The notes under the pieces are model-generated. The model was given only the letters and a program-made list of their open reading frames with translations, was not told the DNA's origin and did not search any database. Shown here piece by piece: positions 55,302 to 62,996 of a stretch of DNA of 64,000 nt (position 1 is the first letter of the stretch; every line of letters begins with the position of its first letter). A program made the position numbers and the translations under genes. The stretch is from NCBI GenBank assembly GCA_947307055.1, contig CAMZHX010000005.1:62001-126000 (forward strand). Direction: 5' to 3'. The DNA comes from an uncultured Selenomonadales bacterium (GTDB taxonomy: Bacteria > Bacillota > Negativicutes > Selenomonadales > Selenomonadaceae).

Positions 55302-56582
55302 ATGGTCAACGGCAAGCCCCATATTGTAATCGTAGGCGGCGGCTTCGGAGGTATCAAAATAGGTCAGCTCTTCGCCAAAGAAAATGTCGAAATCACGTTA
55401 ATCGACCGTCATAATTTTCATCTGTTCCAACCGCTTTTGTATCAAGTGTCGACCGCAGTTTTGGAAACGGGCGAAGTTGCCTACCCTATTCGCTCTTTCT
55501 TCCGCAACAATAATAACGTTACTTTGTACATGGCTAAGGCGCAGGGTATCGACCAAGAACGCGATGTCGTCATAACAAATCACGGCGAAATTCACTACGA
55601 TTACTTAATCCTTGCGGCGGGCGCGACCACTAACTTTTTCGGGATGAAAAGCGTTGAGGAACACGCCTTCGGAATGAAGACGATTCAAGAGGCTGTCCAC
55701 ATTCGCAACCACGTTATCCACGAGTTCGAACGCGCCGAAAAACCCTACCGCACTCCCGAAGACCGTAAAAAGCGTATGACATTTGTAGTAGTGGGCGGCG
55801 GCCCGACCGGCGTAGAGGAGGCCGGCGCAATCGCTGAACTTATCGAGATTCAGAAAAAAGAATTCCATAAGCTCGACTTCAACGACGTTAGCATAAAGTT
55901 GATTGAGGCGACGCCGCGCCTTTTGCCCATGTTGCCGGAAGAATTGCAAAAACATACCGTCAAAGTGCTGGAGAAAAAAGGAATTGAAGTCATGCTCAAT
56001 ACTCAGGTTGTCGATTACGACGGCGACGTTCTGACACTCAAAAACGGCGTGAAAATCCCGACGACAACAGTTATTTGGGCGGCAGGCGTCCGCGCAGTCG
56101 ATATGATGAAAAATTGCGGCGCGGAATGTGCTCGCGACGGTCGCGTTTGGATTGAGGAAAATTTGATGGTGCGCGGCGCGGTTCATAAAAACGTTTTCGC
56201 AATCGGTGACTGCGCGGCGTTCATGCACGGCGATATGAAACGCCCGCTCCCAACGGTCGCGCCGGTCGCTACTCAACAGGCTAAGGTCGCTCACAAAAAT
56301 ATTATGAAACTTATCAAGGGCGAAACTAATCCCGATAAGCTCGATAAATTCGTTTACAAAGATTTGGGCGCAATGGCGACTATCGGCAAGGGTGAAGCGG
56401 TTGTCGGCTCTCCGAAGATGACAGGCTTTATGGCGTGGTGCGCGTGGATGGTTGTCCACTTGATAAGGCTGGCGGGTTTCTATACAAATATGACGGTCGC
56501 TTTCAAATGGGCGTTGAACTTCCTGACGAGTGCGCGGCTCGGAAGAATCATCACGAATATCAGCCTAGACCCAATGAAATGA
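55302..56582 (+). CDS. ndh: Type II NADH dehydrogenase (NDH-2)
   Basis: This non-proton-pumping NADH:quinone oxidoreductase at the inner membrane passes electrons from NADH to quinone. It has an FAD-binding Rossmann start IVIVGGGFGGIKIGQLFA, NAD-binding FVVVGGGPTGVEEAGAIAE, an FAD motif FAIGDCAAFM, and a C-terminal amphipathic/hydrophobic region for membrane association (MVVHLIRLAGFY). At 426 residues the length is normal. CAGGAGG precedes the ATG. A structured leader lies upstream. It is probably cotranscribed with the aldolase 15 bases downstream. Confidence 0.93.
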   Translation: MVNGKPHIVIVGGGFGGIKIGQLFAKENVEITLIDRHNFHLFQPLLYQVSTAVLETGEVAYPIRSFFRNNNNVTLYMAKAQGIDQERDVVITNHGEIHYDYLILAAGATTNFFGMKSVEEHAFGMKTIQEAVHIRNHVIHEFERAEKPYRTPEDRKKRMTFVVVGGGPTGVEEAGAIAELIEIQKKEFHKLDFNDVSIKLIEATPRLLPMLPEELQKHTVKVLEKKGIEVMLNTQVVDYDGDVLTLKNGVKIPTTTVIWAAGVRAVDMMKNCGAECARDGRVWIEENLMVRGAVHKNVFAIGDCAAFMHGDMKRPLPTVAPVATQQAKVAHKNIMKLIKGETNPDKLDKFVYKDLGAMATIGKGEAVVGSPKMTGFMAWCAWMVVHLIRLAGFYTNMTVAFKWALNFLTSARLGRIITNISLDPMK

Positions 56583-56597
56583 TTCGGGGTGATTCAA

Positions 56598-57278
56598 ATG
56601 AAACTTTTGATTGATGACGCTCACCTCGACGCTATTAAAAAGATTTACGAATTTTATCCGGTCGCCGGCGTCACGACTAACCCGACTATCCTTTCCAAAA
56701 TCGGCGGCAATCCCTTCGACACGCTCAAAGAAATTCGCAAGTTCATAGGCGAGGACGCTCAACTGCACGTGCAAGCCGTAAGCCGCCGCGCTGATTCAAT
56801 CGTCGAAGAGGCTTGGCATATCGTCGAGCACTTGGGCGCGAATACTTTTGTTAAAATCCCCGCCATGCCCGAAGGGTTCAAGGCGATGAAAATTTTGTTG
56901 GAGACGAGCGAAATCCCGTTCACCGCGACCGCAATTTATACGCCTATGCAAGCATTTATCGCGGGGCAATGCGGCGCGAGTTACGCGGCTCCCTACGTCA
57001 ATCGGATTGATAATATGGGCTTTAACGGCTTGACGGTTGCCAAAGAGATTCAGCAGATTTTCGAGCGCAATTTCATGGAGACCGAAGTTATCGCGGCAAG
57101 TTTCAAAAATTCCCAACAAGTCTTGGAGCTTTGCATGTGCGGGATAAGCGCGGCAACTATTTCGCCCGAAATTTTCAATGCGCTCGTTAGAAATTCCGCG
57201 ATTGATTCCGCCGTCGAAGATTTTATCGCTGACTTTGAATCTTTCGCGGGCGAAGGCAAAACTATGCTCGACTTCTGA
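56598..57278 (+). CDS. fsa: Fructose-6-phosphate aldolase / transaldolase-like protein
   Basis: Class I aldolase of the transaldolase family (short type). Schiff-base lysine Lys86 in TFVKIPAMPEG; N-terminal AGVTTNPTILSKIGG and FTATAIYTPMQAF are family motifs. At 226 residues it is of FSA/TalC size. It either cleaves fructose 6-phosphate to dihydroxyacetone and glyceraldehyde 3-phosphate or acts as transaldolase; sequence alone does not decide. The ATG at 56598 follows GGGGTG; a GTG nine bases earlier lies on the ribosome site. A terminator follows. Confidence 0.9.
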   Translation: MKLLIDDAHLDAIKKIYEFYPVAGVTTNPTILSKIGGNPFDTLKEIRKFIGEDAQLHVQAVSRRADSIVEEAWHIVEHLGANTFVKIPAMPEGFKAMKILLETSEIPFTATAIYTPMQAFIAGQCGASYAAPYVNRIDNMGFNGLTVAKEIQQIFERNFMETEVIAASFKNSQQVLELCMCGISAATISPEIFNALVRNSAIDSAVEDFIADFESFAGEGKTMLDF

Positions 57279-57300
57279 TAATGCACTTGACATAAAAAAA

Positions 57301-57338
57301 AGCACCTTCCGACCGGATAAAATCGGGAGGTGTTTTTT
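57301..57338. terminator. Bidirectional terminator between fsa and purD
   Basis: Arms CACCTTCCGA (57303-57312) and TCGGGAGGTG (57323-57332) form a 10-bp stem with one G-U pair. T-run follows on the plus side, and A-run (T-run for the minus strand) precedes it. Confidence 0.9.
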
Positions 57339-57354
57339 GATTGTCGTTATGAAA

Positions 57355-58614
57355 TTATTTTAGAGCTCGCGCCGCAATGTCTTTGCGGTAGTGGACGTTA
57401 TCGAAGTGAATGACTTCGACGCATTTATAAACTTTGTCGACAGCCTCGCGCAAAGTCGGCGCAGTCGTCGTGACGCCTAAAACCCTGCCGCCGCTCGTGA
57501 CGAGTTCGTCACCTTTAAGCTTCGTGCCGGCATGGAAAATCATCGCGCCCAATGCCTTAGCTTTCGCTACGCCGTCAATCGGCAAATTTTTTTTGTAAAA
57601 CTTGGGATAACCGCCGCTCGCCATTATGACACAGACCGCGCTGTCCTTACTCCACGAAATTTTTTTGTCGGACAGATTGCCTTCCGCGCAGGCGTTCATA
57701 AGTTCGAGCAAATCGCTTTCCATGAGCGGCAAGACAACTTGCGTTTCAGGGTCGCCGAAGCGGCAATTAAATTCGACTACTTTAGCCGTGCCATTTTGAA
57801 TCATCAAGCCCGCGTACAAACAGCCGCGATAGATAATCCCTTCGGACTTGAGCGCGGCAATAGTCGGCTTGAGAATTTTTTCTTCGACCTGCGCGGCAAT
57901 TTTCGCGTCGACAATCGGTGCCGGAGCATATGCGCCCATGCCACCAGTATTTAATCCCTTGTCGCCGTCGTCAACTCGCTTATGGTCTTGCGCGGCGATT
58001 AGCGGAATAATTTTTTCGCCGTCAGTCAAAGCTAAAACGGAAGCCTCTTCGCCGTCCATGAATTCTTCCACAAGAATTTTATTTCCCGCGTCGCCAAAAT
58101 TCCTCATCTCGTCGACCGCGCTCAAAGCCTCGTCCAAAGTCTGCGCGACGATAACGCCCTTGCCCGCCGCTAGCCCGTTAGCTTTTATGACAATCGGCGC
58201 GCCTTTTTGACGGATATAATTTCTCGCGTCTTCGGGGTTATAGAAAATTCTAAAGTCGGCGGTCGGTATGCCATATTTTTTCATGAGGCATTTGGCGAAA
58301 ATTTTCGAGCCTTCAATCTGCGCGGCAATTTTACTCGGTCCGAAAGCTTTAATCTCTGCGGCGTTGAGGGCGTCAACTAAACCGTTTACGAGCGGGGCTT
58401 CGGGACCGACGACTACCAAATCAATCGCGTTAGCTTTAGCGAAGTCGACGAGCGCGGTGTTATCCTCGATTGAAATATTTTCGGTGCATTCGGCGAAATT
58501 GGCAATGCCTGGGCTACCGGGTATGGCGAAAAATTTTTCAAGCTTAGGGCTTTGCGAAATTTTCCAGGCTAAAGCGTGTTCGCGACCGCCGCCGCCGATT
58601 AGCAATACGTTCAT
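57355..58614 (-). CDS. purD: Phosphoribosylamine-glycine ligase (GAR synthetase)
   Basis: Second step of purine synthesis: joins glycine to phosphoribosylamine with ATP. The N-terminal LLIGGGGREHALAWKI, the ATP-grasp region (VIKANGLAAGKGVIVAQ; VEEFMDGEEASVLA) and DHKRVDDGDKGLNTGGMGAY are all typical. At 419 residues it is full length. AGGAGG precedes the ATG. It is 87 bases downstream of greA and separated from it by a palindromic repeat; no other pur genes are near. Confidence 0.96.
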   Translation of the reverse strand: MNVLLIGGGGREHALAWKISQSPKLEKFFAIPGSPGIANFAECTENISIEDNTALVDFAKANAIDLVVVGPEAPLVNGLVDALNAAEIKAFGPSKIAAQIEGSKIFAKCLMKKYGIPTADFRIFYNPEDARNYIRQKGAPIVIKANGLAAGKGVIVAQTLDEALSAVDEMRNFGDAGNKILVEEFMDGEEASVLALTDGEKIIPLIAAQDHKRVDDGDKGLNTGGMGAYAPAPIVDAKIAAQVEEKILKPTIAALKSEGIIYRGCLYAGLMIQNGTAKVVEFNCRFGDPETQVVLPLMESDLLELMNACAEGNLSDKKISWSKDSAVCVIMASGGYPKFYKKNLPIDGVAKAKALGAMIFHAGTKLKGDELVTSGGRVLGVTTTAPTLREAVDKVYKCVEVIHFDNVHYRKDIAARALK

Positions 58615-58630
58615 GGGAAGACCTCCTGTT

Positions 58631-58703
58631 AAGGGAAAAGGGACATGGGAAAAGGGAAAAGTCTTTTCCCTACTAGTCCCTTTTCCCTTTTCCCTTTTCC
58701 CTT
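58631..58703. repeat. Palindromic GGGAAAAG/CTTTTCCC repeat between greA and purD
   Basis: A run of short GGGAAAAG units on one side and CTTTTCCC units on the other forms a long potential hairpin (about 30 bp per arm with a gap near TACTAGT). It fills almost all of the greA-purD gap. It may act as a terminator or be a mobile short repeat. Confidence 0.75.
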
Positions 58704-59172
58704 ATTTAACGTCCAACAATTCGTATTCGATGACGCCCGCCGGTGCTTGAACTTGAACGATTTCGCCCGCGCTCTTATTGAGTATTGCGGCTCCGAGCGG
58801 CGACTCGTCCGAAATTTTATTGTTGGTGGGGTCAGCTTCAGTCGAGCCGACTATCATATAAGTTTCAACGTCATCAAGTTCCACGTCGCGAATCGTCACG
58901 GTGCTACCAATCATAACTTTTCCCGTGCCCGCCGCAGAATGAATTATTTCGCTGTTGCGGAGTTTTGCCTCAAGCTCGCTGATGTCGCTTTCGAGTCTGC
59001 CCTGTTCGTTCTTAGCGTCGTCATATTCGGAATTCTCGCTCAGGTCGCCCAAAGCTATCGCCGTCTTGAGCCGCTCCGAAACTTCCATGCGCCGAACGCT
59101 TTTCATGTAGTCCAACTTTTCGACAAGCTTATTATAGCCATCTTGAGTCAGCAGAGTTTTCTTTTCGTCCAT
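58702..59172 (-). CDS. greA: Transcription elongation factor GreA
   Basis: GreA restarts RNA polymerase stalled after backtracking by promoting transcript cleavage. It has the N-terminal coiled coil with LTQDGYNKLVEKLDYMK and the acidic tip GDLSENSEYDDAKNEQ, then the FKBP-like domain with SPLGAAILNKSAGE. The length of 156 residues is standard. The start has only a weak ribosome site (GGATTA). The upstream 250 bases contain inverted repeats and a predicted promoter (59434-59462). Confidence 0.96.
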   Translation of the reverse strand: MDEKKTLLTQDGYNKLVEKLDYMKSVRRMEVSERLKTAIALGDLSENSEYDDAKNEQGRLESDISELEAKLRNSEIIHSAAGTGKVMIGSTVTIRDVELDDVETYMIVGSTEADPTNNKISDESPLGAAILNKSAGEIVQVQAPAGVIEYELLDVK

Positions 59173-59180
59173 GTTAATCC

Positions 59181-59483
59181 GTTACTGAGAACTTATAAAA
59201 AGTTATAAACTTTAATGTCCCATTCCTGCTTCGTCGCGTCCGCTTTTGTCGAAACTACTTGCGTTTGGTATAACGCTCCACAGGCTTGAATTCCCCGCTA
59301 ACGAACGGGTACATATGCAGGTTTCCGTGTTAAGTGGAATTTCCTGCATAGTCTTTACTGCGCTCGGAATTTTACGGTAACAACGCTCACGAGTTACCAA
59401 CCGCATATCCCAACTTTTCAAAGAACTGTCAGGAGTATATCAGCAATAAAGCCGATTGGCAACATAAAAGTTTATCAGTAACG
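59181..59483 (-). mobile_element. Possible IS relic or MITE-like structured element upstream of greA
   Basis: This stretch without a gene is bounded by perfect 9-base inverted repeats CGTTACTGA (59181-59189 and, inverted, 59475-59483). Inside are further inverted repeats: TATGCAGG/CCTGCATA (59314-59321, 59343-59350), GGTAAC/GTTACC (59376-59381, 59393-59398) and CCCG/CGGG (59294-59309). One minus-strand frame reads GIQACGALYQ and ends KQEWDIKVYNFL, which resembles the C-terminal end of IS200/IS605 TnpB proteins. No intact gene is present. The TnpB link is weak and is inference; a structured RNA leader of greA is the alternative. Confidence 0.4.
59434..59462 (-). promoter_or_regulatory. Predicted promoter reading towards greA
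   Basis: The minus strand has TTGCCA (59457-59462) and TATACT (59434-59439), 17-base spacer, inside the inverted-repeat-bounded element. It would give a greA leader of about 255 bases. Confidence 0.5.
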
Positions 59484-59537
59484 ACCTTCACCTCCTTATA
59501 AATTTTAGACTGTTTTATAAGTCTTTATAAGATTTCT

Positions 59538-60278
59538 TTAGCTGTTGAAAGCCTCCAAAAGTTTATCGCCGTCAAAGGTGCGACTTTCGCCGGGCGTTAT
59601 CGGAGACCAAAGCGGCAGATTTTTCGACACCGCTAAGAATTTTTCGGAAGGCTCCCACTTCGGATACTCGACGCGGTGCATTGCCACGAACGCTTTTAAA
59701 TTAGTCTTTTTCACGAATTCGATTGCGCCTTTTTCTTGAGAATCGCCAAGCCGCCCGTCAACCGGGAAAAAGGCAACGTCCGCCTCCATATTCTCCATGC
59801 GCTTCAACTGACGCTTGAAAACTTTCGCGGCAAGCTCAATGTTATCCGGCGTATCGTCTTGCCAATCCCACCAGTTGAAATCGCCCGCGTGGAAAATTCT
59901 TTTACCCGACGGCAACTTGACAAGGAAAGAAATCCCAACGTCCGTCGAATCGTAGCTCCAAACCCTGATAGCGTCGTCCTCCCATTGCGTGTAGCGTTTC
60001 ATGTACGAGATTTTTTTCGTCGGGAAGATTTTGACACGCTTTGTATGTTTTATGTCGCTACCGAAAATATATCGCGTAGTCTTTGGCGCGTATGCTCTGA
60101 TATGAGTGCCGAAATGATCGAAGTGCGCGTGCGTGGCGAAAATGTACAGCCTGTCGAAGTCGCCTTTATCGTATACGGCGTCCATGATTCCTGCGGGGTC
60201 TTCGTAGTCGTCAAACAACAGTAAAACTTTTTCGTCTTGAATCAAAAAACCGCTGTTCAGTAAATAAGTAAGTTCCAT
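59538..60278 (-). CDS. MBL-fold metal-dependent hydrolase (UlaG-like)
   Basis: This 246-residue protein is of the metallo-beta-lactamase superfamily. The metal motif THAHFDHFG (HxHxDH) and later histidine FHAGDFNWWDW are present, plus a C-terminal His in VAMHRVEYPKW. The closest type seems to be the small UlaG/YtkL-like hydrolases. Substrate unknown. AGAGAGGAAAA precedes the ATG. It stands alone, with a hairpin (CGACCG/CGGTCG) in the leader. Confidence 0.85.
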   Translation of the reverse strand: MELTYLLNSGFLIQDEKVLLLFDDYEDPAGIMDAVYDKGDFDRLYIFATHAHFDHFGTHIRAYAPKTTRYIFGSDIKHTKRVKIFPTKKISYMKRYTQWEDDAIRVWSYDSTDVGISFLVKLPSGKRIFHAGDFNWWDWQDDTPDNIELAAKVFKRQLKRMENMEADVAFFPVDGRLGDSQEKGAIEFVKKTNLKAFVAMHRVEYPKWEPSEKFLAVSKNLPLWSPITPGESRTFDGDKLLEAFNS

Positions 60279-60512
60279 AAAAAATTTTCCTCTCTCGACC
60301 GGAAATTTGTTTCTTGTAGTCGGTCGCCCCTAATCTTTAAAATTGCTCAAAAGTTTTAGTAATCGCCTCTTCCACTCAAAAATTTTTATATTCTCTGTCG
60401 ACGCAGGTGAGTAACTACGCCGACACCAAATTTTCATAGTTAGGAGGTAGGAGGTAGGAGTTGGTTACGTACTTTAACTCCTAATTCCTAACTCCTAATT
60501 CCTAATTGCTTT
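60279..60512. repeat. Intergenic region with a TAGGAG/CTCCTA palindromic repeat (60438-60508)
   Basis: Next to the stop of the YitT-family gene, units of TAGGAGGTAGGAGG and, inverted, CTCCTAATTCCTAA form a long imperfect hairpin. The design is like the GGGAAAAG palindrome behind greA: short purine-rich heptamer-like units, inverted, directly 3' of a gene. The remaining part holds the leader hairpin of the MBL gene (about 60296-60326). Confidence 0.65.
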
Positions 60513-61463
60513 TCAGTCGTCGCCTTTTTTGGCGAGAGCGTCTTGAATTTTCTGTTCGACGTCCGGATTTATTTTATGGTCGGTTCGGTACTTGACGTTC
60601 TGGCGATTGGGTCTGGTGAAGCCGCGCCCTTGAACCTCGCTTGCCGGCAAAATCATCATGAAGGCATTTTTATCAACGGTGTTGACGACGATTTTAATTT
60701 TAGCGAGTTGTGTCATGCTGATAACGACCATGACAATTTTTTTCGGGTCGCCGGTGAAAGCACCCTCGCCATTTAGGAAAGTCACGCCGCGCCCAATGTC
60801 CGCAATAATCCCGTCGGCAATGTCCTTCGCCTTGTCCGAGATAATCAGAATCGCCTTGCGCTGGTTGAAGCCGTCGATAATTTTGTTAGTCATCTGCGAA
60901 GTCACATACATACAAATTAGCGTGAACATTGCGGAATTGACGCTGAACAATGCGCCCGCCACAATGACAATCAAGCAGTTGAAGCCGAAGATAACCGAGC
61001 CAATGTCCATTGAATAATACTTTTTGAAAATCGCGCCGAGTATGTCGAAGCCGCCGGTCGAACCGTTCATGCGGAAAACTATTCCGTAGCCGATGCCGTT
61101 GAAAATGCCGCCGTAAATCGACGCAAGCATCATGTCATCGACGGTCAACATGCCGCTTAAAAATTTCGTGGCGTCGAGCGCGAATGAAAACATCACCGTC
61201 CCAATAATCACGTCGATTGTATATTTTTTGCCGAGAAGTTTATACGACGCGATAAGGAGCGGCACGTTGTAGGCTAGCGTTTGAATGCCGATTGGCAAGC
61301 CCGCCAAAAAGTAAAAAATAATCGCAATGCCCGTGACGCCGCCTGTTAATAGACTGCTCGGCACTACGAAGAGATTGATTGAGCTGGCGGCGACCAGACA
61401 CCCTGCCATAATCCCCAAATACCTTAGAGGGTTCCACTTGACCAGTATTGAGGTTAATCTCAT
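60513..61463 (-). CDS. YitT-family membrane protein (DUF161/DUF2179)
   Basis: This 316-residue protein has five to six transmembrane helices (residues about 15-205; motifs SSLLTGGVTGIAII and FRMNGSTGGFDILG) and a C-terminal cytoplasmic DUF2179 domain (LIISDKAKDIADGIIADI to KIVVNTVDKNAFMMI). This domain pair is common in Firmicutes. The function is not established; some relatives may transport small molecules. AAGGGAGGAG precedes the ATG. A TGTGCTATAAT extended -10 lies at 61501-61511. Confidence 0.9.
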   Translation of the reverse strand: MRLTSILVKWNPLRYLGIMAGCLVAASSINLFVVPSSLLTGGVTGIAIIFYFLAGLPIGIQTLAYNVPLLIASYKLLGKKYTIDVIIGTVMFSFALDATKFLSGMLTVDDMMLASIYGGIFNGIGYGIVFRMNGSTGGFDILGAIFKKYYSMDIGSVIFGFNCLIVIVAGALFSVNSAMFTLICMYVTSQMTNKIIDGFNQRKAILIISDKAKDIADGIIADIGRGVTFLNGEGAFTGDPKKIVMVVISMTQLAKIKIVVNTVDKNAFMMILPASEVQGRGFTRPNRQNVKYRTDHKINPDVEQKIQDALAKKGDD

Positions 61464-61500
61464 TTAAAAATTTCTCCTCCCTTCCAAGTAAACTTGAGAG

Positions 61501-61511
61501 ATTATAGCACA
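61501..61511 (-). promoter_or_regulatory. Extended -10 promoter of the YitT-family gene
   Basis: The minus strand reads TGTGCTATAAT, the same core as at the head of the injection operon. The -35 is poor. Confidence 0.5.
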
Positions 61512-61552
61512 AAATTGATTGTATGACATAGTACTTTTTAAAAATTTTTGCT

Positions 61553-62722
61553 TTAATGATTTGCCTTTTTATAAATTTTCAAGACTAAATCTCTGTCCAT
61601 AGGTTGGAAGGTCGCGACTTTTTTAGTGCCGTTTGAAGTCACCATGTCCGCCAATATTTTTAACTCGTCGTCGTTCTTTACGCCGATTCCCAATTCTGAA
61701 AAATTCGTCGGCGTGCCGAGCTCGCGGAAATAATTTTCCATAGCGTCGATACCTGCGCGGGCTCGTTCGTCAATCGTGCCGGCGGTTATGCTGAAAATTT
61801 TCTCCGCGAAGTTGGCAAAACGTTCGGGCTTGACGGTGTAGACAGTGCGCGCCCACGACGCCCAAACCGTAGTCAAACTCGCGCCGTGAAGAACATCGTA
61901 ACGCCCGCTGAGTTCGTGACCGAGTTTATGCGCAGAAAAATCTCTGTCACGTCCGAGACCCGTAAATCCCGTATGCGATACCGAGCCGCACCACATTATT
62001 TCGCTCATGGCGTGCAAGTCGTTCGGATTCTTAAGCAGAACTTTCGACTGCGCCATAACATTTTTAATCAGCGATTCGGCAACCATGTCGGTGAAGTCGT
62101 TGCCGTCAATCTTGCTGAAATATCGTTCGAGGGTGTGCATAATAATATCGGCTATTCCGCAAATCAGCGGGTAATGAGGAACAGTCAGCGCGAACTCCGG
62201 ATTCATAATCGCGAACGCCGGACGCGGAGTAATTGAGCCGCGCTTAAGTCCGCTAGCCTCGTCAGTCAAAACGGCGGAGTCAGAAGTTTCAGAGCCGGCC
62301 GCCGCAATCGTCAAGATGACGCCGACCGGCAAAGATTTTTCGAGATGAATTTTATTCGTCCAGTGCTCCCAAATGTCAACGTCGGGATTAGCCGCGCCAA
62401 GTGCAATCGCCTTTGCGGTGTCGATGACGCTACCGCCGCCCACCGCCAATACGAAATTTATTTTTGCGTCGATAGCCTCACGAATTGCATTGCGAGCAAA
62501 ACTCAAGCGGGGATTCGGTTTGACGCCGCCCAAAATTTTCAATTCAAAGTCGGCCAGACGTTTTTTAACTTCGTCGAGGAGACCGCTTTTGACGGCAGAG
62601 CCGCCGCCATAGAGAATCAGCACATTCGAGCCGCCGTACTTGCCGATTTCCTCCGCGACCTTATCTTCCGCGCCCTGCCCGAAAATTATTTCCGTCGGGC
62701 AAAAATATTCAAAGTTGTGCAT
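61553..62722 (-). CDS. Iron-containing alcohol dehydrogenase (YqhD/butanol dehydrogenase-like)
   Basis: NAD(P)H-dependent reduction of aldehydes to alcohols. It has the family N-terminus FEYFCPTEIIFGQGAEDKV, the dinucleotide motif AVGGGSVIDTAKAIA and metal-site histidines in ADIIMHTLERYFS and AHKLGHELSGRYDVLHG. At 389 residues it is normal. CGGAGG precedes the ATG; a TTGCAA/TAAAAT promoter is upstream (62756-62784). Close relatives are NADPH-dependent and serve aldehyde detoxification or fermentation. Confidence 0.93.
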   Translation of the reverse strand: MHNFEYFCPTEIIFGQGAEDKVAEEIGKYGGSNVLILYGGGSAVKSGLLDEVKKRLADFELKILGGVKPNPRLSFARNAIREAIDAKINFVLAVGGGSVIDTAKAIALGAANPDVDIWEHWTNKIHLEKSLPVGVILTIAAAGSETSDSAVLTDEASGLKRGSITPRPAFAIMNPEFALTVPHYPLICGIADIIMHTLERYFSKIDGNDFTDMVAESLIKNVMAQSKVLLKNPNDLHAMSEIMWCGSVSHTGFTGLGRDRDFSAHKLGHELSGRYDVLHGASLTTVWASWARTVYTVKPERFANFAEKIFSITAGTIDERARAGIDAMENYFRELGTPTNFSELGIGVKNDDELKILADMVTSNGTKKVATFQPMDRDLVLKIYKKANH

Positions 62723-62755
62723 AATGAACCTCCGAGTAAAACTTTTTGCGCTAAG

Positions 62756-62784
62756 ATTTTACAACTAAACCGCGATTCTTGCAA
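62756..62784 (-). promoter_or_regulatory. Predicted promoter of the alcohol dehydrogenase gene
   Basis: The minus strand has TTGCAA (62779-62784) and TAAAAT (62756-62761), 17-base spacer. Confidence 0.65.
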
Positions 62785-62794
62785 CGCTTATAAT

Positions 62795-62830
62795 AACAAA
62801 AGCCCCCAACTTTTTTATCACGAGCTTTTT
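62795..62830 (-). terminator. Terminator after the pncB-small ORF unit
   Basis: The minus strand has AAAAGCTC (62822-62829) pairing with GGGCTTTT (62798-62805), one G-U pair, then TTTTGTTATT. Confidence 0.65.
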
Positions 62831-62846
62831 CAGTGCTTGCCAAATT

Positions 62847-62996
62847 TCAGCGGCGAATATAATAACTGCCGTCGCCAAAAGCCTTGCCGACCCGCTCGCC
62901 TATCGTAAAGTAACTGCTGCTGAACGAATCATAGAAAATCATTCTAAGCTTTGAAACGTCGACCTTGCCTTGAACTTTCGACGGCAAAATTTTCAC
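62847..62996 (-). CDS. Possible 49-residue small protein after nicotinate phosphoribosyltransferase
   Basis: GTG at 62996 overlaps the stop of the preceding gene (GTGA), the pattern of translational coupling. The frame encodes 49 residues including LRMIFYDSFSSSYFTIGERV and ends before a terminator. The sequence has no known motif. Codon use looks like that of its neighbours. It may be a true small protein, or a worn-off C-terminal piece of a longer gene. Confidence 0.4.
   Translation of the reverse strand: MKILPSKVQGKVDVSKLRMIFYDSFSSSYFTIGERVGKAFGDGSYYIRR

Noticed and set aside
55605-56459. Minus-strand frame of 284 codons within ndh
   Set aside because: Antisense shadow of a strongly conserved enzyme gene; low-complexity His/Asn/Phe-rich protein with no motif.
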